From Tatumella morbirosei (GTDB lineage Bacteria; Pseudomonadota; Gammaproteobacteria; Enterobacterales; Enterobacteriaceae): a DNA stretch of 64,000 nt. A model generated the notes under the pieces. The model was not told the DNA's origin. It saw nothing but the letters and a program-made list of their open reading frames with translations, and ran no database searches. The stretch is taken from NCBI RefSeq assembly GCF_000757425.2, contig NZ_JPKR02000004.1, positions 558,001-622,000 of the forward strand, in the 5' to 3' direction. The position numbers and the translations under genes were made by a program. Of the stretch, positions 10,270 to 18,871 are shown in pieces (positions within the stretch are counted from its first letter, which is position 1; each line of letters opens with the position of its first letter).

Positions 10270-10346
10270 GCATCCGTAGCTCAGCTGGATAGAGTACTCG
10301 GCTACGAACCGAGCGGTCGGAGGTTCGAATCCTCCCGGATGCACCA
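10270..10346 (+). tRNA. tRNA-Arg (ACG), copy 2, variant anticodon stem
   Basis: Same 77-base gene as the other copies, except that the anticodon stem is CTCGG/CCGAG in place of CCCGG/CCGGG. The two changes are compensatory, so the stem is intact. This form is the one I recall for the E. coli genes. Confidence 0.97.
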
Positions 10347-10395
10347 TTCTCGTGTAGTTTCCCAGGTTGTACAAATCCATCAATTGTTTTTCGAT

Positions 10396-10472
10396 GCATC
10401 CGTAGCTCAGCTGGATAGAGTACCCGGCTACGAACCGGGCGGTCGGAGGTTCGAATCCTCCCGGATGCACCA
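10396..10472 (+). tRNA. tRNA-Arg (ACG), copy 3
   Basis: 77 bases, identical to copy 1 including the CCCGG/CCGGG anticodon stem and encoded CCA. It lies 49 bases after copy 2. Confidence 0.97.
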
Positions 10473-10589
10473 TTTCCTGAAAGCTATATCGTTAATAGTC
10501 ACGGTAACCAGGCTCGGGAAAGTTTGAATTGTCAGCGACTGGAAGTTGTATTATCCGGTGGTTGGTATTACTGCACTGATATTTGTACT

Positions 10590-10666
10590 GCATCCGTAGC
10601 TCAGCTGGATAGAGTACCCGGCTACGAACCGGGCGGTCGGAGGTTCGAATCCTCCCGGATGCACCA
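10590..10666 (+). tRNA. tRNA-Arg (ACG), copy 4
   Basis: 77 bases, identical to copy 1. The bases just upstream (ATTTGTACT) are the same as those before copy 5, which suggests these two copies share a recent duplication. Confidence 0.97.
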
Positions 10667-10742
10667 TTTTTGATGTAACTCCTTGTTTTTCAATCTAACT
10701 GCCGGTTTGGGTTGATGCGAAAACAGGTAGCGAAGTATCTGT

Positions 10743-10835
10743 GGTGAGGTGGCCGAGAGGCTGAAGGCGCTCCCCTGCTAAGGGAGTATGCGGTCAAAAG
10801 CTGCATCGAGGGTTCGAATCCCTCCCTCACCGCCA
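10743..10835 (+). tRNA. tRNA-Ser (GCU), second copy
   Basis: 93 bases, identical to the first serine gene at 10011-10103 as read. The upstream flank GGTAGCGAAGTA resembles the first copy's flank GGTAGCGTAGTA, so the duplicated unit extends beyond the tRNA itself. Confidence 0.97.
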
Positions 10836-10843
10836 TTTGTACT

Positions 10844-10920
10844 GCATCCGTAGCTCAGCTGGATAGAGTACCCGGCTACGAACCGGGCGGTCGGAGGTTC
10901 GAATCCTCCCGGATGCACCA
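10844..10920 (+). tRNA. tRNA-Arg (ACG), copy 5
   Basis: 77 bases, identical to copy 1. It follows the second serine tRNA by 8 bases, the same spacing as between the first serine gene and copy 1. It is the last gene of the array; I see no clear terminator in the 266 bases before yqaB. Confidence 0.97.
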
Positions 10921-11186
10921 TCACCTGTCTCATAGCCTAACCTCTTTACGCTTTTCTGTACCGCAGTTAATCTCAACTTACGAAGCATCCCGTAAATTTT
11001 TTATTTTATCTGACCATCTGTCCCCTGTGTACCCGAATTCTGACCTCGCGTCTTAGCTGATTTTTTGCATTGAACATCAGTCCGTTAGCTGTTTATTGTT
11101 GTTAGCATTTACGGTTTACTTCGGACGGCGACAATTCACCTGCATTAATATAAAGTAACGACTTATCGGTTTAGTCTGGAGTTACT

Positions 11187-11753
11187 ATGTACGATCATTA
11201 TGACGGGCTTATTTTTGATATGGATGGCACGCTGGTCAACAGCGAGCCGGCACACCGCCAGGCATGGAAGCAAGTGCTGGAAAAGCACGGCCTGACATTC
11301 TCTTTCGAACAAATGGTTGCCCTTAATGGCTCTCCGGGCTGGAAAATCGCCGAACAGATTGTTATAGCTAATGGTGCCACTCTGGACCCTCAGCAGCTGG
11401 CCGCTGAAAAAGAGCAGCAACTGGACAAATTTTTGCTGGTAACGTCGACGCTATTACCATTGATTGAGGTGGCTAAACGGTATCACGGCAAGCTGCCCAT
11501 GGCCGTCGGTACCGGCAGCAGTCATAGCATGGCTGAACGTTTGTTGACTCACCTTGGCGTTCGTCATCTGTTTAGCGTCCTGGTGGCTGCGGATGATGTC
11601 AGGCAGCATAAACCCGACCCCCAGACTTTTCTGGAATGTGCCAGGCTTATGGGAGTAGAGGCTAACCGCTGCGTAGTGTTTGAAGATGCAGACTTCGGGG
11701 TTCGTGCTGCAAAAGCTGCAGGAATGGATGTTGTGGATGTCCGACACTTATAA
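11187..11753 (+). CDS. yqaB: HAD-family sugar-phosphate phosphatase YqaB
   Basis: The 188-residue protein is a small HAD phosphatase. It has the motif I sequence FDMDGTLVNS, a motif III lysine in VRQHKPDPQTF and the motif IV acidic pair in VVFEDADFGVRAA. E. coli YqaB dephosphorylates fructose-1-phosphate and related sugar phosphates. The neighbourhood (tRNA array, yqaB, gshA) matches E. coli except that yqaA, which overlaps yqaB there, is missing. Confidence 0.95.
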   Translation: MYDHYDGLIFDMDGTLVNSEPAHRQAWKQVLEKHGLTFSFEQMVALNGSPGWKIAEQIVIANGATLDPQQLAAEKEQQLDKFLLVTSTLLPLIEVAKRYHGKLPMAVGTGSSHSMAERLLTHLGVRHLFSVLVAADDVRQHKPDPQTFLECARLMGVEANRCVVFEDADFGVRAAKAAGMDVVDVRHL

Positions 11754-11888
11754 TCACCGAACCTGTGGCAGCCTTTATCGCCGGCATAGCGGGGATGGCA
11801 ATTATTTGGTTTATCATCCTTTTTGGTTCATTGTTACACTGCAATTGTACAGAACTATAAGACATAATTATCACCGTGGGAGGTGACA

Positions 11889-13451
11889 GTGATACCTGAC
11901 GTATCTGAAGCATTAAGCTGGCTGGAAAAGCACCCTGAAGCAGTACAAGGCATTGGTCGTGGTATCGAACGGGAAACATTACGTGTTCAGCCAGACGGAC
12001 AACTGTCGTTACAGGGGCATCCTGAAACGTTGGGCTCTGCACTGACCCATAAATGGATTATTACCGATTTTGCGGAGTCTTTACTGGAGTTTGTTACTCC
12101 GGTAGATCGTGATATTAAGCATTTGCTGGCGTTTCTGCGTGATATTCACCGTTATGTTACCCGGTCACTGGGTGATGAGCGATTATGGCCTTTTAGTATG
12201 CCATGCATCATTAATGACCCGCAGGATATCACTCTGGCCCAGTATGGCAGCTCGAACATTGGCCGGATGAAAACGGTTTACCGTGAAGGGCTGAAGCATC
12301 GTTATGGTTCGCTGATGCAGGTTATTTCGGGGTTACACTACAATTTCTCATTACCCGGTGCGTTCTGGCAGGCCAGGTTGGGCATTGATTCTGTTGCTGA
12401 GGCAAAAGATGAAATTTCTGCCGGCTACCTGCAGCTGATTCGTAACTATTATCGTTTTGGATGGATTATTCCTTATCTGTTTGGCGCTTCACCGGCTATT
12501 TGTGAAAGTTTCCTGCCTCAGGGCAAAGGCAGTCTGCCATTAGAAAGTAACGGTAAAGGGACATGGTGGTTGCCGTATGCAACCTCCTTACGTCTCAGCG
12601 ATCTCGGCTATACCAATAAGTCACAGAGTGCTTTAGGGATCACCTTTAACTCTCTCGAAGGCTATGTTGCTGCCCTGAAAAAAGCCATCAAAACCCCTTC
12701 GGAAGAGTATGCTAAACTTGGTGTGACAGACAGCGAAGGCAAACGTATTCAGCTGAACACCAATGTGCTGCAGATTGAAAATGAACTGTATGCGCCAATT
12801 CGGCCGAAGAGGGTGATTCGTGCCGGTGAAGCCCCTTTGGCGGCACTGAGCCGTGGTGGGATTGAATATATCGAAGTTCGCTCACTGGATGTCAATCCGT
12901 TTACCCCGGTGGGGATAAACGAAGAACAGATCCGTTTTCTGGATATGTTCCTGATCTGGTGTGCACTGGCAGAAGCACCAGAAATGAGTGCTGAAGAATT
13001 GCAATGTACCCGGGGTAACTGGAACCGGGTCGTCATGGAAGGACGCAAACCGGGGTTGAAACTGAGCGCCGGTTGTGGCGAGCAGATTTATTCACTAAAA
13101 GACGCTGGCCAGCAGATGTTTGCAGGTTTGCAACGTATTGCTCAGGTTCTTGATGCGCCTGACGGGGGTGATGCCTATCAGCAGGTATGCCGCAGGTTGT
13201 CAGAGTCATTAGATGATCCTGAGAAAACTTATTCGGCTAAGATTTTGCAGGAAATGCAGGAGCAGGGGCTGGCAGCCGCGGGAACCCAACTGGCAGACAA
13301 ATATCGCCAGATGTTACTGCAGGAACCACTGGAAGTCTTGACCGAAGACGAATTTCGTCGCCAGACGCAGGAATCTTTTGCTGCGCAGGCCAAAATCGAA
13401 GCCGCAGATACACTGAGTTTTGAAGATTATCTGGCAGGCAGGGAAGGCTGA
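11889..13451 (+). CDS. gshA: Glutamate-cysteine ligase GshA
   Basis: GshA joins glutamate and cysteine using ATP, the first step of glutathione synthesis. The 520-residue protein has the family signatures [11 protein letters not shown] near the N-terminus and [11 protein letters not shown] in the middle. I place the start at the GTG at 11889 (product begins IPDVS after Met, as in E. coli), with GGAGG 6 bases upstream; an in-frame GTG at 11883 is too close to that site. A rare start codon also fits E. coli gshA, which uses TTG. The micA sRNA gene lies downstream on the opposite strand. Confidence 0.97.
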   Translation: MIPDVSEALSWLEKHPEAVQGIGRGIERETLRVQPDGQLSLQGHPETLGSALTHKWIITDFAESLLEFVTPVDRDIKHLLAFLRDIHRYVTRSLGDERLWPFSMPCIINDPQDITLAQYGSSNIGRMKTVYREGLKHRYGSLMQVISGLHYNFSLPGAFWQARLGIDSVAEAKDEISAGYLQLIRNYYRFGWIIPYLFGASPAICESFLPQGKGSLPLESNGKGTWWLPYATSLRLSDLGYTNKSQSALGITFNSLEGYVAALKKAIKTPSEEYAKLGVTDSEGKRIQLNTNVLQIENELYAPIRPKRVIRAGEAPLAALSRGGIEYIEVRSLDVNPFTPVGINEEQIRFLDMFLIWCALAEAPEMSAEELQCTRGNWNRVVMEGRKPGLKLSAGCGEQIYSLKDAGQQMFAGLQRIAQVLDAPDGGDAYQQVCRRLSESLDDPEKTYSAKILQEMQEQGLAAAGTQLADKYRQMLLQEPLEVLTEDEFRRQTQESFAAQAKIEAADTLSFEDYLAGREG

Positions 13452-13454
13452 AAA

Positions 13455-13529
13455 AAGAAAAGGCCACATCACTGTGGCCAAAGTAACATCTCTGTTGTCA
13501 GGGATGATGATAACAAATGCGCGTCTTTC
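13455..13529 (-). ncRNA. micA: MicA small RNA
   Basis: Read on the minus strand from 13529, the RNA begins GAAAGACGCGCATTTGTTAT and continues with CATCATCCCTG, matching the 5' half of MicA as I remember it. It ends in the terminator stem GGCCAC/GTGGCC followed by a T-rich tail (13455-13479). MicA is an Hfq-dependent sRNA that represses ompA and other envelope mRNAs when sigma-E is active. The location between gshA and luxS on the strand opposite luxS is the same as in E. coli. The exact 3' end is uncertain by a few bases. Confidence 0.95.
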
Positions 13530-13535
13530 ATATAT

Positions 13536-13563
13536 TCAGACGCGGGGCTGACGAAAAAGTTTC
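13536..13563 (-). promoter_or_regulatory. Sigma-E promoter of micA
   Basis: On the minus strand GAAACTT (13563-13557) is followed after 16 bases by TCTGA (13540-13536). This matches the sigma-E -35 and -10 pattern, with the start site of MicA 7 bases further on. It overlaps the upstream region of luxS on the other strand. Confidence 0.88.
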
Positions 13564-13599
13564 ATTGATCGAAAAAAATTTTTTAAAAGAGGTGACCAT

Positions 13600-14115
13600 A
13601 TGCCATTGTTGGATAGCTTTACCGTTGATCATACACGCATGGCCGCGCCGGCTGTCCGTGTAGCCAAGACTATGAATACGCCGCATGGCGATACCATCAC
13701 CGTGTTCGATTTACGTTTCTGTATTCCGAACAAAGAAGTTATGCCTGAGCGCGGTATCCATACCCTGGAACATTTGTTCGCCGGATTTATGCGTAATCAC
13801 CTGAATGGTCAGGGCGTCGAAATTATTGATATTTCACCGATGGGCTGCCGTACCGGTTTCTATATGAGCCTGATTGGTACCCCCGCAGAGCAGAAAGTGG
13901 CTGACTCCTGGAAAGCGGCGATGCAGGACGTGCTGAAAGTGACTGACCAGAGCAAAATTCCTGAACTGAACGAGTTTCAGTGTGGTACTTACCAGATGCA
14001 CTCGCTGGAAGAAGCACAGGATATCGCTCGTCACATCATCGAGAATGATGTCCGTGTGAACCACAACGAAGAGCTGGCGTTGCCGCCAGAAACCCTGAAA
14101 GAACTGCATATCTAG
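13600..14115 (+). CDS. luxS: S-ribosylhomocysteine lyase LuxS
   Basis: LuxS cleaves S-ribosylhomocysteine to homocysteine and DPD, the precursor of autoinducer-2, within the activated methyl cycle. The 171-residue protein has all metal ligands: His54 and His58 in HTLEH and Cys128 in QCGTY. The length equals E. coli LuxS. The start has AGAGGTG upstream. micA and its promoter occupy the region before the gene on the opposite strand. Confidence 0.99.
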   Translation: MPLLDSFTVDHTRMAAPAVRVAKTMNTPHGDTITVFDLRFCIPNKEVMPERGIHTLEHLFAGFMRNHLNGQGVEIIDISPMGCRTGFYMSLIGTPAEQKVADSWKAAMQDVLKVTDQSKIPELNEFQCGTYQMHSLEEAQDIARHIIENDVRVNHNEELALPPETLKELHI

Positions 14116-14153
14116 TTTTGCAGTCCGCCCCGCCGGAATACCGGCTCAGGCAA

Positions 14154-14188
14154 AAGAAAGGCGTCATGCGGTGCATGACGCCTTTCTT
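14154..14188. terminator. Bidirectional terminator between luxS and corB
   Basis: A 16-bp perfect stem (14154-14169 with 14173-14188), loop GGT, lies between convergent luxS and corB. A/T-rich ends on both sides (AAGAAAG and CTTTCTT) can act as U-runs in either direction. Confidence 0.92.
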
Positions 14189-14236
14189 ATTTTCAGCGTA
14201 AAATCCTCCCCGGGGGAGTGGTCTCATACTGGCAGC

Positions 14237-15520
14237 TTACCCCAGCGAATGCTGTAGCGTGGTGTGCGGGGTAATCCGGGTCTGCTTAACCATATTGTCC
14301 TGCACGTCAAGGATCTCGATGGCATAGTGACCAATCTGTACCTTACGGTTAACTTCAGGGATCTCTTCGAGAACCTCGAGAATCATACCGTTAATGGTTC
14401 TGCCACCATCTTCCGGCAGGTCCCAGTTAAAGACTTTATTAATTTCTCTGACATTAGCGCTGCCATCGACCAATACGGAACCGTCATTCTGCGGTAAGAC
14501 TTCTTCTGCAAGGGTAGGCGACATGGAGGTAGTGAAATCCCCGACGATTTCTTCCAGGATATCTTCGATGGTCACCAGCCCCTTAATGTCACCATACTCA
14601 TCAACCACCAGACCTGCTTTCTTTTTATTACGCTGAAATTTCACCAGTTGGGTGTTCAGTGCCGTTCCTTGTGGTATGAAATAAATTTCGTCTGCTGCGC
14701 GTAGCAGGTTTTCCTTAGTGAACTCTTTCTTCTCAGTCATCATCCGCCAGGCTTCACGAACCCTGAGCATACCTACCGCATCATCCAGGGTATCGCGAAA
14801 CAGTACGATACGGCCATGCGGTGAGTGTGTAAGTTGGCGGATCACCGATTTCCAGTCATCATTGACATTAATTCCGACGATTTCATTGCGTGGCACCATA
14901 ATGTGATCGACAGTGACTTTTTCCAGATCCAGTATCGACAGCAACATGTCCTGATTACGGCGGGACATCAGAGTCCGTGACTCATAGACGATAGTCCGTA
15001 ATTCTTCCTTACTGAGTGCGGAGTTGGCAGAACCGTTGGCCTTAATCCCCACCATCCGCATCAGCAGTCGGGTAATGGAATTTAACAGCCAGACCACCGG
15101 CATCATAATGACCTGCAGCGGAGCCAGTAAAAAACTGCTCGGATAGGCCACTTTTTCCGGGTAGAGCGCTGCGATGGTTTTAGGCAGAACTTCTGCAAAC
15201 ACCAGCACCACAAATGTCAGGATTCCGGTAGCGATGGCGACACCTGCGTTACCGTATAAACGAATACCGACGATAGTCGCGACGGAAGAGGCTAAAATAT
15301 TGACCAGGTTATTGCCAATCAGCACCAGACTTAACAGCCGGTCAGGTCTGGAGAGCAGTTTCTCCACCCGTTTAGCGGCGCGGTTACCGTTTTTAGCGTT
15401 ATGGCGAAGTTTATAACGGTTTAGTGTCATTATCCCGGTTTCTGAACCCGCAAACCAGGCAGAGATCAGTACCATAACGACCAGGGTAATGATGAGCGAT
15501 GTGGTTGAAACATGTTCCAA
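14237..15520 (-). CDS. corB: CNNM/CorC-family transporter CorB (YfjD)
   Basis: This 427-residue membrane protein has an N-terminal DUF21/CNNM domain of about four membrane segments. Next come a CBS-domain pair with MVPRNEIVGI and GLVTIEDILEEIVGDF, and a C-terminal CorC/HlyC domain. CorB is linked genetically to magnesium and cobalt efflux in Salmonella. The second CBS motif DEYGDIKGLVTIEDI is typical of the family. It is downstream of ypjD on the minus strand with a 25-base gap, so the two are probably cotranscribed. Confidence 0.93.
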   Translation of the reverse strand: MEHVSTTSLIITLVVMVLISAWFAGSETGIMTLNRYKLRHNAKNGNRAAKRVEKLLSRPDRLLSLVLIGNNLVNILASSVATIVGIRLYGNAGVAIATGILTFVVLVFAEVLPKTIAALYPEKVAYPSSFLLAPLQVIMMPVVWLLNSITRLLMRMVGIKANGSANSALSKEELRTIVYESRTLMSRRNQDMLLSILDLEKVTVDHIMVPRNEIVGINVNDDWKSVIRQLTHSPHGRIVLFRDTLDDAVGMLRVREAWRMMTEKKEFTKENLLRAADEIYFIPQGTALNTQLVKFQRNKKKAGLVVDEYGDIKGLVTIEDILEEIVGDFTTSMSPTLAEEVLPQNDGSVLVDGSANVREINKVFNWDLPEDGGRTINGMILEVLEEIPEVNRKVQIGHYAIEILDVQDNMVKQTRITPHTTLQHSLG

Positions 15521-15545
15521 CGCGAACTTCCTTTATTTATAAAGA

Positions 15546-16337
15546 TTAATGGGTTAGCAGGTGTTGTAAAATACGGCTGCCAAAATAGGCCATGGTCAGC
15601 AGAACAGCTCCACTGCAGTTGAACCAGACAACACGGCGTCCACGCCAGCCTTCATGATAATGTCCCCACAGCAGCACGATATACACAAACCAGGCGAGCA
15701 GGGAAAGTACCGCTTTATCGACATTCTCCTCAGAGAACAGGTCACGCATATAAAACAGCCCGCTGCATAACACCAGTGTCAGCAGTACGACGCCAACCTG
15801 AGTGATATGGAACATCTTGCGTTCTATCACCATCAGTGGCGGCATATCATGGCTGAACGCCAGTCTTTTATTTTTGAGCTGATAATCAATCCAGGCCAGT
15901 TGTAATGCATACAATGCAGCGATGATCAGGGTAGCGTAGGCGAATAATGCGAGGCCAATATGAATCATGATCCCGGGGGTGGTTTCCAGGTGAGTCAGGA
16001 AAGCATTGGGCACGAAGGTGGCAAATGCCAGGTTAATCAGTGCAAATCCGTATACAAAAGGCAGCAGCAGCCACCCCCGGTTACGGGAAGCAACAATCGT
16101 CATTACCGCACAAATCATCAGGCTGACCAACGAGCCAGTATTTAGCAAACTAAAATTCTGTTCTGAGTTCAGAATAAAAATCCGTTGCTCAATCGCGACA
16201 CCGTGGGTAATCAACGCAACAATCGCTGAAAGCATAGCCATGCGCCGCCAGCCATTTCCCCGGGTTAACAGACTGGGGATGATCAGGGCAAGACTCAGTG
16301 AATAGGCAAATAGCGCCACAATCGCAAAAACTGACAT
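15546..16337 (-). CDS. ypjD: Inner-membrane protein YpjD (CcsA-like)
   Basis: The 263-residue protein has about eight membrane segments and resembles the cytochrome c assembly (CcsA/HemX) family, with WGHYHEGWRGRR near the C-terminus. Its function is not established; a haem or metal-linked role has been suggested for the family. It is transcribed divergently from ffh, as in E. coli, and followed by corB. Confidence 0.92.
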   Translation of the reverse strand: MSVFAIVALFAYSLSLALIIPSLLTRGNGWRRMAMLSAIVALITHGVAIEQRIFILNSEQNFSLLNTGSLVSLMICAVMTIVASRNRGWLLLPFVYGFALINLAFATFVPNAFLTHLETTPGIMIHIGLALFAYATLIIAALYALQLAWIDYQLKNKRLAFSHDMPPLMVIERKMFHITQVGVVLLTLVLCSGLFYMRDLFSEENVDKAVLSLLAWFVYIVLLWGHYHEGWRGRRVVWFNCSGAVLLTMAYFGSRILQHLLTH

Positions 16338-16447
16338 ATAAGGGTATCGTGTTAGTCATCATTGAGAGTTCAGACAGGCAGTATAGCGTCAGCAACGACT
16401 CGCGCCAAACGATCTCACGGTCAATTGCAGAGATCGGCTGCGCTTCA

Positions 16448-16456
16448 TGTTATACT
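16448..16456 (+). promoter_or_regulatory. Possible extended -10 of the ffh promoter
   Basis: TGTTATACT reads as TGN plus TATACT, 53 bases upstream of the ffh ATG and between divergent ypjD and ffh. The -35 region is weak (TTGCAG is 20 bases away), which fits an extended -10 promoter. Confidence 0.45.
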
Positions 16457-16508
16457 CCCCGAAAAATGTCGCCCGGGCGGCTTCGCAAAATTTTCAGAGT
16501 GAAAGGTA

Positions 16509-17870
16509 ATGTTTGATAATTTAACCGATCGTTTGTCGCAAACACTGCGCAATATCAGCGGCCGCGGAAGGCTGACAGAAGACAATATTAAAGACACTCT
16601 GCGTGAAGTACGCATGGCGTTACTGGAAGCTGACGTCGCGCTACCCGTGGTCCGTGATTTTATCGCACGGGTTAAAGAGAGTGCGGTGGGGCAGGACGTC
16701 AATAAAAGTCTGACTCCGGGCCAGGAATTTATCAAAATTGTTCGCGACCAGTTGATCGCGGCAATGGGTGCTGAGAACAATACTCTGAATCTTGCCGCCC
16801 AACCCCCGGCAGTGGTACTGATGGCCGGTCTGCAAGGGGCCGGTAAAACCACCAGTGTCGGAAAGTTAGGCAAGTTTCTTAAAGAAAAGCAGAAGAAAAA
16901 GGTGTTGGTTGTCTCCGCTGACGTGTATCGCCCGGCGGCGATCAAACAGCTGGAGACCCTGGCAGACCAGGTAGGAATTGATTTCTGCCCGTCGGACATC
17001 ACCCAGAAACCCGTTGATATCGTTAAACATGCGCTAAGCGAAGCACGCCTGAAATTCTATGATGTGCTGCTGGTCGATACCGCAGGTCGTTTGCATGTGG
17101 ACGAGGCGATGATGGACGAGATTAAGCTGGTCCATGCGGCGATAAACCCGGTAGAAACGTTATTCGTGGTGGATGCCATGACCGGTCAGGATGCGGCCAA
17201 TACGGCGAAAGCATTTAACGAAGCCCTGCCACTGACCGGGGTTATCCTGACGAAAGTGGATGGTGATGCCCGGGGGGGGGCGGCACTGTCAATTCGTCAT
17301 ATCACCGGTAAACCTATCAAGTTTATGGGGATGGGTGAAAAAACTGATGCCCTGGAAGCCTTTTATCCGGACCGTATAGCTTCGCGTATCCTCGGCATGG
17401 GGGATATGTTATCGCTGATTGAAGATATCGAAAGCAAAGTTGACCGTGACCAGGCTGAAAAGCTGGCGAAAAAGCTGAAAACAGGTGATGGCTTTGATCT
17501 GAACGATTTTCTGGCACAACTTAAGCAAATGCGCAATATGGGCGGAATGGCCAGCCTGATGGGTAAATTGCCGGGAATGGGTCAGTTACCCGACAACGTG
17601 AAATCACAGATGGACGATAAAGTGCTGGTCCGGATGGAAGCTATTATCAATTCCATGACCCGTAAAGAGCGTGAAAAACCGGAAATTATCAAGGGGTCAC
17701 GTAAGCGCCGTATTGCGATGGGCTGTGGTTTGCAGGTTCAGGATGTCAACCGTCTGCTGAAGCAGTTTGATGATATGCAGCGGATGATGAAGAAAATGAA
17801 GAAGGGCGGCATGGCCAAGATGATGCGTGGCATGAAAGGCATGATGCCGCCAGGATTTCCCGGCCGTTAA
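16509..17870 (+). CDS. ffh: Signal recognition particle protein Ffh
   Basis: Ffh with 4.5S RNA binds signal sequences and delivers ribosomes to FtsY. The 453-residue protein has the NG GTPase domain with GLQGAGKTT (G1), DTAGR (G3) and TKVDGDARGG (G4), then a methionine-rich M domain ending in a run such as MKKMKKGGMAKMMRGMKG. The G4-adjacent codons contain nine consecutive G at 17272-17280. Length and order match E. coli closely. Confidence 0.99.
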   Translation: MFDNLTDRLSQTLRNISGRGRLTEDNIKDTLREVRMALLEADVALPVVRDFIARVKESAVGQDVNKSLTPGQEFIKIVRDQLIAAMGAENNTLNLAAQPPAVVLMAGLQGAGKTTSVGKLGKFLKEKQKKKVLVVSADVYRPAAIKQLETLADQVGIDFCPSDITQKPVDIVKHALSEARLKFYDVLLVDTAGRLHVDEAMMDEIKLVHAAINPVETLFVVDAMTGQDAANTAKAFNEALPLTGVILTKVDGDARGGAALSIRHITGKPIKFMGMGEKTDALEAFYPDRIASRILGMGDMLSLIEDIESKVDRDQAEKLAKKLKTGDGFDLNDFLAQLKQMRNMGGMASLMGKLPGMGQLPDNVKSQMDDKVLVRMEAIINSMTRKEREKPEIIKGSRKRRIAMGCGLQVQDVNRLLKQFDDMQRMMKKMKKGGMAKMMRGMKGMMPPGFPGR

Positions 17871-17883
17871 GCCGGAAAACTAA

Positions 17884-17952
17884 AAGCCCGGAAGCTAATT
17901 TACTTAACAGGTTGCTTTTTGCGCCCAAACGAGTAAAATTTTCGGGCTTTTT
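17884..17952 (+). terminator. Possible terminator between ffh and rpsP
   Basis: AAAAGCCCG after the ffh stop pairs with CGGGCTTTTT at 17942-17951, enclosing about 52 bases and ending in a T-run. It may end the ffh transcript or form part of the rpsP leader. Confidence 0.5.
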
Positions 17953-17958
17953 ATATTG

Positions 17959-17996
17959 CACCCGGCCCCCGCCCTCGATGGGGTCCGGGTGTTTTA
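17959..17996 (+). terminator. Second hairpin with T-run in the rpsP leader
   Basis: CACCCGG (17959-17965) pairs with CCGGGTG (17985-17991), with extra C/G pairs inside, and TTTTATT follows. It ends only 17 bases before the rpsP ATG, so it could act as an attenuator. Confidence 0.5.
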
Positions 17997-18014
17997 TTAA
18001 CTAAAGAGGATGTT

Positions 18015-18263
18015 ATGGTAACAATTCGTTTGGCACGTCACGGCGCTAAAAAGCGTCCGTTCTATCAGGTTGTCGTTACTGACAGCCGTAATGCGCGTAA
18101 TGGTCGTTTCATTGAGCGCGTTGGCTTCTTCAACCCGGTGGCTTCTGGTCAGGCTGAAGCACTGCGTCTGGATCTGGACCGCATCGAACATTGGGTTGAT
18201 TTAGGTGCCACCGTTTCTGACCGCGTTCACGCGCTGGTTAAAGAAGCAAAAAAAGCAGCTTAA
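18015..18263 (+). CDS. rpsP: 30S ribosomal protein S16
   Basis: S16 stabilises the 5' domain of 16S rRNA during 30S assembly. The 82-residue protein begins [18 protein letters not shown] and matches the family over its full length. It heads the rpsP-rimM-trmD-rplS operon, whose order is the same as in E. coli. The start has AAAGAGGATGTT upstream. Confidence 0.99.
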   Translation: MVTIRLARHGAKKRPFYQVVVTDSRNARNGRFIERVGFFNPVASGQAEALRLDLDRIEHWVDLGATVSDRVHALVKEAKKAA

Positions 18264-18281
18264 TCTGTCACGGTGGCGAAC

Positions 18282-18836
18282 ATGAGCATAACCAGAAAAA
18301 CTACCGCACAACCTCCGATGAATTCGCTGGTATTAGGAAAAATGGGAGCGGCCTACGGTATTCGCGGTTGGCTCAAGGTGTTTTCATCCACTGAAGATGC
18401 TGAGCGTATCTTTGATTACCAACCCTGGTTTATTCAGCGTGCCGGTCAATGGCAGCAGATTGAACTGGAGAGCTGGAAAAATCATAATCAGGACATGATT
18501 ATCAAAGTCAAAGGCATTGATGATCGTGATGCAGCGGCGCAGTTAACCAATTGCGAAATACTGGTTGATTCCACGCAACTGCCGACACTGGAAGAAGGCG
18601 ATTACTACTGGAAAGACCTGATAGGTTGTCAGGTAGTTAACGTCGATGGTTACGGGATGGGAAAAGTCATTGATATGATGGAAACCGGCTCGAACGATGT
18701 TCTGGTGGTTAAGGCTAACCTGAAAGATGCGTTTGGCGCGAAAGAGCGGCTAATACCGTTTCTTTATGAACAGGTTATCAGAAAAGTCGATCTCGCTACT
18801 GGCACAATTGAAGTAGACTGGGATCCTGGTTTTTGA
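18282..18836 (+). CDS. rimM: Ribosome maturation factor RimM
   Basis: RimM binds S19 and assists maturation of the 30S head. The protein (184 residues from ATG 18282) has an N-terminal RimM beta-barrel with [19 protein letters not shown] and a C-terminal PRC barrel ending in VDWDPGF. A GTG at 18273 is also in frame, but the ATG aligns better with E. coli RimM. It lies 18 bases after rpsP. Confidence 0.96.
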   Translation: MSITRKTTAQPPMNSLVLGKMGAAYGIRGWLKVFSSTEDAERIFDYQPWFIQRAGQWQQIELESWKNHNQDMIIKVKGIDDRDAAAQLTNCEILVDSTQLPTLEEGDYYWKDLIGCQVVNVDGYGMGKVIDMMETGSNDVLVVKANLKDAFGAKERLIPFLYEQVIRKVDLATGTIEVDWDPGF

Positions 18837-18871
18837 TCTCCGGATTTAACGGTAACCCAACGGCGAACGCG

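Noticed and set aside
10046-10473. Open frames running through the tRNA array on both strands
   Set aside because: They are translations of tRNA genes (repeated GGFEPPTARF-type strings) and not proteins.
14069-14236. Possible extra gene between luxS and corB
   Set aside because: The region is a luxS end plus a strong bidirectional terminator; no room for another gene.
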